From contig NZ_SSGF01000022.1 of NCBI RefSeq assembly GCF_008015755.1, forward strand, positions 1 through 64,000: a DNA stretch of 64,000 nt. Reading direction: 5' to 3'. The stretch comes from Methylophilus sp. Its GTDB lineage: Bacteria; Pseudomonadota; Gammaproteobacteria; Burkholderiales; Methylophilaceae. This document shows, piece by piece, positions 1-7,555 of the stretch. The notes under the pieces are model-generated. The model was not told where the DNA came from and did not search any database. It worked only from the letters and a program-made list of their open reading frames with translations. A program made the position numbers and the translations under genes. Position 1 is the stretch's first letter; every line of letters starts with the position of its first letter.

Positions 1-1017
1 GGCTGGCAACATGGTGGCGGTTCCGTATGGGGCTGGTGGCCATATGATGCACGTACAAACCTGGTTTACTACGGTACTGGTAACCCATCCGTATGGAACC
101 CAGATGTACGTCCAGGCGACAACAAATGGTCCATGACAATTTTTGCTCGTGATTTGGACACTGGTGTGGCTAAATGGGGCATGCAAATGACTCCACACGA
201 TGAGTGGGACTACGACGGTATTAACGAAGTGATCCTGTTCGACAAAGGTGGCAAAACATACGCATGGCACCATGACCGTAACGGTTTCATCTACACATGG
301 CAAGCTGGTAACGGCACATTGGTAGCTGCTGAAAAAGTACACCCATTCGTTAACTGGGCAACTGATGTTGACCTGAAAACAGGTGTGCCTAACAAACTGG
401 CATCTGCTTCTACTCACCAAGACTACAACGCTAAGGGTGTTTGCCCAGCTGCTCTGGGTACTAAAGACCAACAGCCAGCTGCTTACTCTCCAAAAACTGG
501 TCTGATGTACACACCATTGAACCACGTATGTATGACTTACGAGCCAGTTGAGTCTAAATACGTTGCTGGTCAACCATGGGTTGGTGCTACTTTGACTATG
601 TTTGCTGGTCCTGACGGCGTAATGGGTGGCTTCGGCGCTTACGATCCAATGACCAACAAAAAAGTTTGGTACAACAAAGAGAAATTCTCTGCATGGGGCG
701 GTGCTCTGACTACAGCTTCTAACATCGTGTTCTACGGTACTCTGGATCGTTGGTTCAAAGCTGTTGATGCACAAAACGGTAAAGAACTGTGGAAATTCCA
801 AGTTGGTTCCGGCGTGATTGGTAACGCATTCACATACGGCAACAAGGGTAAACAATACGTTGGCGTACTGTCCGGTATCGGCGGTTGGGCTGGTGTTGCG
901 ATGAACTTGGGTATGACCAACGACACAGACGCACTGGGTGCTGCTGGTGGTTACAAAGAGTTGACCAAGTACAACGCTGCTCCTGGCGGCGGTGCACTGA
1001 ACGTTTTCTCACTGTAA
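1..1017 (+). CDS. xoxF: Lanthanide-dependent methanol dehydrogenase XoxF (C-terminal part, 5' truncated)
   Basis: The reading frame is open from base 1, so the gene starts outside the window; 338 residues are visible of a family usually near 600. It is a periplasmic PQQ-dependent alcohol dehydrogenase (eight-bladed propeller) that oxidises methanol and passes electrons to a cytochrome c-L. The stretch DEWDYDG (bases 199-219) carries the catalytic Asp followed two residues later by a second Asp. In the family that second Asp marks lanthanide-dependent XoxF, where calcium-dependent MxaF has Ala. The tail ending GGGALNVFSL is typical of quinoprotein dehydrogenases. The following xoxJ and cytochrome genes support the assignment. 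Codon choice is strongly biased, as in very highly expressed genes. Subtype within XoxF (for example XoxF4 or XoxF5) cannot be settled here. Confidence 0.95.
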   Translation, partial: GWQHGGGSVWGWWPYDARTNLVYYGTGNPSVWNPDVRPGDNKWSMTIFARDLDTGVAKWGMQMTPHDEWDYDGINEVILFDKGGKTYAWHHDRNGFIYTWQAGNGTLVAAEKVHPFVNWATDVDLKTGVPNKLASASTHQDYNAKGVCPAALGTKDQQPAAYSPKTGLMYTPLNHVCMTYEPVESKYVAGQPWVGATLTMFAGPDGVMGGFGAYDPMTNKKVWYNKEKFSAWGGALTTASNIVFYGTLDRWFKAVDAQNGKELWKFQVGSGVIGNAFTYGNKGKQYVGVLSGIGGWAGVAMNLGMTNDTDALGAAGGYKELTKYNAAPGGGALNVFSL

Positions 1018-1061
1018 TTTGAGCTAGTCTTAAGTTACACGTAGTAATACGTTGACTCCTC

Positions 1062-1090
1062 AACACCCTGCTTCGGCAGGGTGTTTTTTT
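1062..1090 (+). terminator. Intrinsic terminator after xoxF
   Basis: A perfect 10-bp stem (AACACCCTGC / GCAGGGTGTT) closed by the very stable TTCG tetraloop is followed by a T run. It lies 45 bases after the xoxF stop. It should end most xoxF transcripts and keep xoxJ expression lower, or make it depend on a separate promoter in 1091-1245. Confidence 0.93.
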
Positions 1091-1260
1091 TCATGAATAT
1101 CATGATTCAAAACAATGGGAATAAAATTAAATGTGTTTTGGCTACAAATGAAAACGCATTCACGATAAGATGATTCAGATTGTCGTTGGTTGGCAGAACT
1201 TTTGCGCGATGCGAGGCTCCAAAAACGACAGGAAACAATCACAACAAGGATGAAGTCAAA

Positions 1261-2139
1261 ATGAGAACTACATGGAATATACTGGGTGCGTTTGCGATGA
1301 TGTTTGCCACACAAAGTGTGGTGTTTGCCGAAGAAATTGATATCCCGTCTATTAATCCGGACGAAGGCCGTATTGGTGAAGTGCGTCGTGTGGCGGATGA
1401 GTCAGAGTTTAAAGTCTGTTCAGACCCCGACAATATGCCTTACTCCAACATCAAACTTGAAGGGTTTGAAGACAAGATCGCTAAAGTGTTGGCCGATGAT
1501 CTGGGTAAAAAGTTGACCTTTCAATATGCGTACAATCGTCAAGGTTTTTTGCGTAACACCATTAACGCCATGCGCTGTGATGTGATTATTGGCATGACTT
1601 CCGATTTTGATGGTTTGAGAACTTCCAAGCCATATTACCGCTCTGGTCATGTGTTTGTCTGGCGTAAAGACAGTAACTACGACATCAATAACTGGGATTC
1701 CCCAGATCTTAAAAAAGGCATTATTGGCATTGTCGATAAAAGCCCTGCAACCATTCCTTTAAACGACTTCAACTTGATGACAAACGCACGCCCTTACCGT
1801 TTGCAGCGTGATTTGAATTTACCAACCAGCTTTATTATCGATGACTTGGTTAAAGGTGATATCGATGTCGCCGTTATGTGGGGTCCGATAGCAGGCTATT
1901 TTGCCAAGCAGTCTAAAGTGCCTTTGGAAGTGCGTTTGATTCCTGAATACAATAAAGTAAACCTGAAAGGTAAGGAATACTGGAACATTTCAGTGGCTGT
2001 TCGCATGAAAGATAAAGATCGTATGAAAATGATCAATGAAGCGCTGGAACGCAACAAAGACAAGATTGATGCGATCCTCAAAGACTACGGCATTCCAACT
2101 GTGCCTGTGGTTGAAGGCGACAGTGTGTATAAAAAATAA
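1261..2139 (+). CDS. xoxJ: XoxJ/MxaJ-like periplasmic binding protein of methanol oxidation
   Basis: A 292-residue protein related to the periplasmic type 2 solute-binding fold, in the family of quinoprotein dehydrogenase-associated binding proteins. Known members (MxaJ, XoxJ) are encoded with methanol dehydrogenase and are thought to help activate or assemble it rather than to serve a transporter; no ABC transporter genes are nearby. The start is the ATG at 1261, preceded by AAGGA at 1246-1250; an in-frame upstream start at 1180 would add an unlikely leader. Residues 1-23 form a signal peptide ending in VVFA before EE. The gene lies 243 bases after xoxF, beyond the terminator. Confidence 0.9.
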   Translation: MRTTWNILGAFAMMFATQSVVFAEEIDIPSINPDEGRIGEVRRVADESEFKVCSDPDNMPYSNIKLEGFEDKIAKVLADDLGKKLTFQYAYNRQGFLRNTINAMRCDVIIGMTSDFDGLRTSKPYYRSGHVFVWRKDSNYDINNWDSPDLKKGIIGIVDKSPATIPLNDFNLMTNARPYRLQRDLNLPTSFIIDDLVKGDIDVAVMWGPIAGYFAKQSKVPLEVRLIPEYNKVNLKGKEYWNISVAVRMKDKDRMKMINEALERNKDKIDAILKDYGIPTVPVVEGDSVYKK

Positions 2140-2181
2140 CACTCATCGTGAAAAAGTTTTAAAAACAGACAGTTGCTAATG

Positions 2182-2220
2182 ACAAGGCAAAAGAAACGCA
2201 GTAGAATCGTTGCCTTGTTT
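2182..2220 (+). terminator. Possible weak terminator after xoxJ
   Basis: The inverted repeat ACAAGGCAA / TTGCCTTGT (9 bp, 19-base loop) is followed by a short T stretch. It lies 42 bases after the xoxJ stop. The long loop and short T run make this a weaker candidate than the other terminators in the cluster. Confidence 0.45.
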
Positions 2221-2292
2221 TGAGATGGCGCAGTGAAACTTTCTGTTATTAAATTCGGAAATATTCGTCAACCGTTTCTGGAACGATTCGTT

Positions 2293-2348
2293 AAATGAGC
2301 ATGCGTTAATGTTGGTTGGGTCTAGATATTAACGTCGCTCATTTTGTT
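2293..2348 (+). promoter_or_regulatory. Large hairpin in the leader of the first cytochrome c-L gene
   Basis: AAATGAGC (2293-2300) pairs with GCTCATTT (2337-2344), and GTTAAT (2305-2310) pairs with ATTAAC (2328-2333). This gives an interrupted 14-bp stem with a small internal loop and a 17-base apical loop. A TTTTGTTT stretch follows immediately, and the ribosome site AGGAG and the ATG at 2366 come next. It could be a partial terminator (attenuator), an RNA stabiliser at the 5' end of the cytochrome mRNA, or a protein-binding DNA palindrome. Which of these applies is not known. Confidence 0.5.
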
Positions 2349-2365
2349 TAGGATTAGGAGAAAAC

Positions 2366-2848
2366 ATGTTAGGCAACACATTTAAATCAGCATTGTTGAT
2401 TTCCTTGATGGCATTTGCCACAGGTGCGATGGCTGATATCACTTTTTCAGCTACTCAAGACGGCTCAACCATCAACATCGACAAAGCAATGTTTGATACA
2501 GATGCTTCAAAAGAGTTTTTGGCTACAGGCAAAAACCCTTATATCGGTAACGAAGAAGCGATCAAAAAAGGCAAGAAGATTTTTAACTTGTACTCTTGCG
2601 TTGCTTGTCACGGTGGTAAAGGTGAAGGCGCAGTTGGTCCAGGCTTGATCGGTGCAAACTTCCGTTATGCGAAAAACGCAACTAACAAAGGGATGTTTGA
2701 AACCATCTGGCACGGTACTAACGGCGGTATGGGTGCTAAAGGCTTTGGCTTGATGGCTCCAGATGACGGCATCAAACCAGACGAATTGCTGAAAGTGATT
2801 GCTTTCATTCGCAGCAATAGCAATGTAGGTACGACAGGTAACGAATAA
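2366..2848 (+). CDS. xoxG: Cytochrome c-L-type electron acceptor of XoxF (first copy)
   Basis: A 160-residue exported monohaem c-type cytochrome of the MxaG/XoxG family, the direct electron acceptor of methanol dehydrogenase in the periplasm. A signal peptide ends near residue 23 (ATGAMA before DI). The haem motif is C78-V-A-C81-H82. A Met-rich GGMGAKGFGLM segment near residues 98-110 can supply the distal Met ligand, and the domain ends with the KVIAFIRS helix typical of cytochrome c-L. The ATG is preceded by AGGAG. The next gene is a close paralogue. A terminator follows the stop within 15 bases, so this gene can be its own transcription unit. Confidence 0.9.
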   Translation: MLGNTFKSALLISLMAFATGAMADITFSATQDGSTINIDKAMFDTDASKEFLATGKNPYIGNEEAIKKGKKIFNLYSCVACHGGKGEGAVGPGLIGANFRYAKNATNKGMFETIWHGTNGGMGAKGFGLMAPDDGIKPDELLKVIAFIRSNSNVGTTGNE

Positions 2849-2860
2849 TTCGTTACGAAT

Positions 2861-2888
2861 AAAAACGGTCACTGAGGTGACCGTTTTT
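2861..2888 (+). terminator. Intrinsic terminator after the first cytochrome gene
   Basis: A 12-bp stem (AAAAACGGTCAC / GTGACCGTTTTT) with a TGAG loop and T-rich tail begins 13 bases after the stop. The symmetric A and T arms let it act on either strand. Confidence 0.92.
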
Positions 2889-2989
2889 TGTTTTTGTGGC
2901 ACAATAAAAACAGTCGGTTTGATTATAAAAAACAAATAAAAACCGTTTTATTTCAAAGAACATGGATCTTAAGAAAGTTGGGGGTAATC

Positions 2990-3499
2990 ATGAGAAGTAT
3001 GCTTTTGACAGCGCTGCTCGCCACGATGCTGGCAGCATGTAATAACGGTGGTCAATCTGGTGCAGCCGCAGATGCCGGCGGTGATATCAAAGCGGTTCAG
3101 TTTGTGACCACACAAGATGGTCAGCCGTTGGTAATTGATCAAAAAATGTTTGATACCCCTGCTGCCAAGGAGTTTTTGGCAACGGGTAAAAACCCTTACA
3201 TTGGTAATGAAGAAGCGATTAAAGAGGGTAAAAAAAGATTTAACTTGTTCTCTTGTGTGGCTTGCCACGGTGGACATGGCGAAGGCGCTGTTGGTCCAGG
3301 CTTGATTGGTGAAAATTTCCGTTACGCCAAGAATGCGACTAACAAAGGCATGTTTGAAACCATCTGGCATGGCACGAATGGTGGCATGGGTGCCAAAGGC
3401 TTTGGTTTGATGGCGCCGGATGATGGCTTGAAGCCGGATGATGTATTGAAGGTCATCGCTTTTATTCGTAGTCATGCCAAAATTACTGGTAACGAATAA
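2990..3499 (+). CDS. Cytochrome c-L paralogue, predicted lipoprotein (second copy)
   Basis: A 169-residue c-type cytochrome closely related to the preceding XoxG-like protein. By hand comparison about 98 of 108 residues of the haem domain are identical. The haem motif is C89-V-A-C92-H93. The N-terminus differs: residues 1-17 form a lipoprotein signal with lipobox LAAC (Cys17), followed by a Gly/Ala-rich linker. The protein is therefore probably lipid-anchored, and Asn at the position after Cys gives no inner-membrane retention signal of the Asp type. The start at 2990 has GGGGG just upstream; an open frame reaching back to 2888 is rejected because it crosses the terminator. The role as a membrane-tethered acceptor or shuttle for XoxF is inferred. 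Confidence 0.88.
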   Translation: MRSMLLTALLATMLAACNNGGQSGAAADAGGDIKAVQFVTTQDGQPLVIDQKMFDTPAAKEFLATGKNPYIGNEEAIKEGKKRFNLFSCVACHGGHGEGAVGPGLIGENFRYAKNATNKGMFETIWHGTNGGMGAKGFGLMAPDDGLKPDDVLKVIAFIRSHAKITGNE

Positions 3500-3502
3500 C
3501 GG

Positions 3503-3552
3503 TATAATTGAGATGTTGTGCGCGCTTGGCAGTACGGCAGGCGCGCTTTTTT
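3503..3552 (+). terminator. Intrinsic terminator after the xox region, with a TATAAT just upstream
   Basis: GCGCGCTTG (3520-3528) pairs with CAGGCGCGC (3538-3546), allowing one G-T pair, and T6 follows. This is a good terminator for the cytochrome gene that ends at 3499. A perfect -10-like TATAAT lies at 3503-3508, about 12 bases before the stem, but no convincing -35 box is visible. If it is a promoter for ndh, its transcripts would meet the terminator almost at once. Confidence 0.8.
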
Positions 3553-3568
3553 ATTGAAGGATGGAAGC

Positions 3569-4894
3569 GTGACAGACGAAAATGATTTACACCATGTCAT
3601 CATTGTAGGTGGCGGAGCCGGTGGCCTTGAGTTGGCGACCAAACTGGGTGACTCTCTGGGCAAAAAGAAAAAAGCCAGCATTACGCTGATTGATGCAACC
3701 AGAACCCATGTATGGAAACCGCTACTGCATGAAATTGCAGCGGGTAGCATGGACCCGGATCGTCATGAGCTGGAGTATTTGGCACAGGCGCACTGGCATC
3801 ATTTTAAATTCCGTCTTGGCCGCATGGATGGACTGAACCGCAGCACGCGTGAAGTGTTGCTAGCGCCAGTGCATGATGAAGATGGTAATGAGATTATTGC
3901 GCGCCGTTCGTTCAAATATGACACCTTGATTATTGCCGTGGGTAGTACCACCAATGACTTTGGGATTAAAGGTGCGCGTGAGTTCTCAATGGCGCTGGAC
4001 ACCCAGTCACAAGCCCAGAAATTCCACCGTTATCTGCACAACGCTTTGTTGCGTGCACAAACGCAGCCTGAGCCATTAAAACCAGGTCAGCTGGAAGTCG
4101 CGATCGTGGGCGCAGGCGCGACTGGTGTTGAGTTGGCAGCTGAATTGCATAATACAACACGTGAGTTGGCAGCGTATGGCCTGGATAAAATTGACGCAGA
4201 TCGTGATGTGAAAATCTCACTGATTGAAGCGAGCGATCGTATCTTGCCTGCATTACCCGCTAAATTGTCGTATGCGGTGGATGTTGAATTGCGTAAATTG
4301 CGCGTCAACGTCTTCACTGGCGAGCGCGTGACCGAAGTCTCAGCGAAAGGGATTACGACGCATAGCGGTCGTACCATTCCAGCAGAATTGGTCGTATGGG
4401 CGGCAGGCATCAAGGCACCAGATTTCTTAAAAGATATCGATGGCCTCGAAACCAACCGTATTAACCAGTTGGTGGTGAATCAGCACCTGCAAAGCACGCG
4501 TGATGAGAATATTTTTGCCTTTGGTGATTGCGCGGCTTGTCCATGGCTGGGCCATGATACGACAGTACCACCGCGTGCGCAGGCAGCGCACCAGCAGTCT
4601 TCACTGCTGGTTAAAACAGTTAAAGCGCGTGTGGCTGGCAAAGCACAATTACCTGAGTTTCATTACACGGATTACGGCTCATTGGTGAACCTGGGTAAGT
4701 ACTCTACCGTGGGTAGCCTGATGGGCGCCGTGGCCGGTGGCAGCATGTATATTCAAGGCCTGTTTGCGCGAGTGATGTATCGCTCGTTGTACAAGATGCA
4801 TTTGATGGCATTGCATGGCATTCTGGCAGTGATTGTGCATACAATTGGACGCATTATTTCCAGACGGACTGAACCGCATGTCAAATTGCACTAA
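3569..4894 (+). CDS. ndh: Type II NADH:quinone oxidoreductase
   Basis: A 441-residue flavoprotein that oxidises NADH and reduces quinone at the inner face of the membrane without pumping protons. Two Rossmann motifs are visible: IIVGGGAGG near residue 11 for FAD and VAIVGAGATG near residue 175 for NADH. The FAD-binding IFAFGDCA motif lies near residue 315, and a C-terminal hydrophobic or amphipathic segment ends in RTEPHVKLH. I chose the GTG at 3569 (GAAGG and GGAAG upstream) over the GTG at 3518, because the latter would put the terminator hairpin inside the gene. It can reoxidise NADH made by the formate dehydrogenase encoded downstream. It is followed by a bidirectional terminator. Confidence 0.92.
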   Translation: MTDENDLHHVIIVGGGAGGLELATKLGDSLGKKKKASITLIDATRTHVWKPLLHEIAAGSMDPDRHELEYLAQAHWHHFKFRLGRMDGLNRSTREVLLAPVHDEDGNEIIARRSFKYDTLIIAVGSTTNDFGIKGAREFSMALDTQSQAQKFHRYLHNALLRAQTQPEPLKPGQLEVAIVGAGATGVELAAELHNTTRELAAYGLDKIDADRDVKISLIEASDRILPALPAKLSYAVDVELRKLRVNVFTGERVTEVSAKGITTHSGRTIPAELVVWAAGIKAPDFLKDIDGLETNRINQLVVNQHLQSTRDENIFAFGDCAACPWLGHDTTVPPRAQAAHQQSSLLVKTVKARVAGKAQLPEFHYTDYGSLVNLGKYSTVGSLMGAVAGGSMYIQGLFARVMYRSLYKMHLMALHGILAVIVHTIGRIISRRTEPHVKLH

Positions 4895-4911
4895 CTAGTT
4901 CGATTCGCATG

Positions 4912-4948
4912 ACAACAAAAAAGGCGCCATATGCGCCTTTTTTGTTGT
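4912..4948. terminator. Bidirectional terminator between ndh and lplT
   Basis: A perfect 16-bp stem (4912-4927 with 4933-4948) around a CATAT loop has A-rich and T-rich outer arms. It can terminate both the plus-strand ndh and the minus-strand lplT transcripts, which converge here. Confidence 0.93.
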
Positions 4949-4962
4949 GCAGTATTACAGCC

Positions 4963-6129
4963 TTATTTTTGAATTTGCTTGCGGTAAATCACGGTAATCA
5001 AAGACATGCTGACGATAATAAACACACCAAAAATAGCGACAATGGTGTTGATATCGAGTTTTGCGCCTACCATCCAAGTGTAAGCACCCAATAGCAGTAA
5101 TATGCCTATGTTTTCATTAAAGTTTTGCACCGCAATGGAATGACCAGCACCCAGCAAATGATGTCCTCTATGTTGTAACAGCGAGTTGAGCGGTACCAAA
5201 AAGTAGCCTGACAGTACGCCAATCACGAACAGCAAAATACCGGCCAGCACCGCGCTGTGGATGACCATCATGCTGATGACCAGAATGCCCATATAAATAC
5301 CTGCAGGTAATACTTTGACCGCGTTTTCCAGCTCAACATAGCGCGACGCAATGATAGAGCCAGCCGCAATCCCAACCGCTAGAATGGCAATCAAATAGGT
5401 TGCTTGCTGTTGCGAAAACCCTAAGCGGACATCAGCCCATTGTAGTACGACAAACTGTAGTGTAGCCCCTGCGCCCCAAAACAAGGTGGTTACTGCCAGT
5501 GAGACTTGTCCTTGCGGATCTTTCCACAGTGTGACAAACGCATGCCAAAAGTCTTTGAGTAAAAAGCGCAGTGTTTTTTGCTCAACCTTGTGATCAATCG
5601 GCACTTTTGGAATGTAATAGTTAAACCCCGCCGCCAGCAAATACAGCAGCATGATGAAGGCGATGCCGATATAAGGGTTATTTGCCGACAAGGTAGAGCC
5701 AAGCACAGGTCCCAGGATAATGGCCGTGACGGTGGTGCCTTCCATCCAGGCGTTGGCTTTAATCAGCAGCTTGGATGGCAGCATTTCGGTCAGGATGCCG
5801 TATTTTGCCGGGGAGTAAGCAGCAGCACCGACGCCGACCATGGCATAAGCATATAGAGGTGGGACGCCGACCAGTGCCATTAAACAGCCGATAAACTTCA
5901 GACCGTTGCTTAAAAACATCACGCGGCCCTTGGGCAATGCGTCAGCAAATGGGCCGACAAAAGGCGCCAGCACTATGTAAGAGATGACAAAGAACTCTCG
6001 CAGCAGCGGTTCGTGCCAGCTCGGTGCATTAAGCTGAGCCAGCAGCGCAATCGCTGCAAACAAGAGCGCATTATCAGCGATTGCCGATAAGAACTGGGCA
6101 ACCAGTAAGGTATAAAAGCCTTTAACCAT
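4963..6129 (-). CDS. lplT: Lysophospholipid transporter LplT (MFS)
   Basis: A 388-residue major facilitator protein with about twelve membrane segments. It resembles LplT, which flips lysophospholipids such as lyso-PE inward across the inner membrane for re-acylation. The first segment holds FLSAIADNALLFA, a characteristic start in this family, and the loop GVGAAAYSPAKYGILTE is also typical. No acyltransferase-acyl-ACP synthetase gene (aas) lies next to it. Possible starts are ATG 6129, GTG 6132 and TTG 6138; ATG is preferred, although no clear ribosome site is seen. It lies 20 bases after phoH2 and is probably cotranscribed with bcp and phoH2. Confidence 0.85.
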   Translation of the reverse strand: MVKGFYTLLVAQFLSAIADNALLFAAIALLAQLNAPSWHEPLLREFFVISYIVLAPFVGPFADALPKGRVMFLSNGLKFIGCLMALVGVPPLYAYAMVGVGAAAYSPAKYGILTEMLPSKLLIKANAWMEGTTVTAIILGPVLGSTLSANNPYIGIAFIMLLYLLAAGFNYYIPKVPIDHKVEQKTLRFLLKDFWHAFVTLWKDPQGQVSLAVTTLFWGAGATLQFVVLQWADVRLGFSQQQATYLIAILAVGIAAGSIIASRYVELENAVKVLPAGIYMGILVISMMVIHSAVLAGILLFVIGVLSGYFLVPLNSLLQHRGHHLLGAGHSIAVQNFNENIGILLLLGAYTWMVGAKLDINTIVAIFGVFIIVSMSLITVIYRKQIQK

Positions 6130-6149
6130 CACATTCAAGCAGACTGTGT

Positions 6150-7544
6150 CTACAGGACCTCGGCTGCAAAATCGGCCAGGCGCGAACGTTCGCCACGCAC
6201 CAGGGTGATATGGCCGTTGTGCGACCAGTTCTTGAAGCGATCAACCACATACGTCAGGCCAGAACTGCCTTCGGTCAGATAGGGGGTATCGATCTGGGCG
6301 ATGTTGCCTAAACAAACGACTTTAGTGCCCGGGCCTGCGCGCGTAATCAGGGTTTTCATTTGTTTGGGCGTCAGGTTTTGTGCTTCGTCGATAATTAAAA
6401 ACTTATTGAGGAAGGTACGTCCGCGCATGAAGTTTAACGATTTAATTTTAATGCGGGTGCGGATGAGGTCCTGGGTAGCTGCACGCCCCCACTCACCGAC
6501 ATCCTCATCGGTTTTATTCAATACGTCCAGATTGTCTTCGAGTGCGCCCATCCATGGCGCCATTTTCTCTTCTTCGGTGCCGGGTAAAAAGCCGATGTCT
6601 TCGCCCACCGGCACGGTGACGCGGGTCATGATGATTTCTGAGTAGCGCTTTTTATCCAGTGTTTGTGTCAATGCCGCTGCCAGCGTGAGCAAGGTTTTAC
6701 CGGTGCCGGCCTGGCCTAGCAGGGTAACAAAATCAATATCAGGATCCATCAGCAGGTTGAGTGCAAAGTTCTGCTCGCGGTTACGTGCCGTAATGCCCCA
6801 CACGCTGTGTTTCGGGTTCTGGTGATCATGAACGATTTCCAGCACTGCCGAGTTGTCTTCAATTTTGCGGACAATGGCGTGAAAAGGTTTATGATATTCA
6901 TAAAACACAAATTCATTGATCAGCAATGACTTGACGATAGGGCCGTTGATTTTATAAAACATGCGGCCAGATTCCTGCCAGGAGTGCATGTCTTTGCTGT
7001 GTGCATCCCAGAAATCTTCCGGCAGTTCACGCAGGCCGGTGTACAGCATATCGCTGTCTTCGAGCACTTTATCGTTAAAGTAGTCTTCAGACGGCACGCC
7101 CATGGCGCGCGCTTTAATGCGGATATTAATATCCTTGCTGACCAGAATGACATTGCGTTTAGCAAACTGTTTTTTTAGAGACAGCGCAACGCTGATGATC
7201 TGGTTATCTGCCTTGCTGCCTGCCAGGCCTGGCAGATCAGTCGGCACATGTTCCATTTGGAAGAACAGCTTACCGGTGAGGTGGCGATTGCCCTGAATGC
7301 CCAGTGGGCAGCCTTCTTCCAGTTTGTCCGTGTCTATGCTGCCGATGATTTCTTCGAGAAAACGGCTGGCCTGACGGGCATTGCGGGCGACTTCTGTCAG
7401 CCCCTTTTTGTTGTTGTCTAGTTCCTCCAATGTCACCATTGGCAAATAAACATCGTGCTCTTCAAATCTGAACAGAGACGAGGGGTCGTGCATCAGCACA
7501 TTGGTATCAAGAACAAACAGCTTGGTGTGTAGAGCACTGGCCAT
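6150..7544 (-). CDS. PIN-PhoH fusion ATPase (PhoH2 type)
   Basis: A 464-residue two-domain protein. The N-terminal PIN nuclease domain (about residues 8-150) shows VLDTNVLMHD and further conserved acidic residues. The C-terminal PhoH ATPase domain (about residues 250-460) has Walker A GQAGTGKT at 277-284 and Walker B LIIDEAQ. Homologues called PhoH2 couple RNA unwinding to ribonuclease cleavage, and in actinobacteria some form toxin-antitoxin-like pairs. No antitoxin-like gene is visible here. The ATG at 7544 lies 11 bases after the bcp stop, so the two are probably translated from one mRNA. Confidence 0.88.
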   Translation of the reverse strand: MASALHTKLFVLDTNVLMHDPSSLFRFEEHDVYLPMVTLEELDNNKKGLTEVARNARQASRFLEEIIGSIDTDKLEEGCPLGIQGNRHLTGKLFFQMEHVPTDLPGLAGSKADNQIISVALSLKKQFAKRNVILVSKDINIRIKARAMGVPSEDYFNDKVLEDSDMLYTGLRELPEDFWDAHSKDMHSWQESGRMFYKINGPIVKSLLINEFVFYEYHKPFHAIVRKIEDNSAVLEIVHDHQNPKHSVWGITARNREQNFALNLLMDPDIDFVTLLGQAGTGKTLLTLAAALTQTLDKKRYSEIIMTRVTVPVGEDIGFLPGTEEEKMAPWMGALEDNLDVLNKTDEDVGEWGRAATQDLIRTRIKIKSLNFMRGRTFLNKFLIIDEAQNLTPKQMKTLITRAGPGTKVVCLGNIAQIDTPYLTEGSSGLTYVVDRFKNWSHNGHITLVRGERSRLADFAAEVL

Positions 7545-7555
7545 AGAAAATCACT

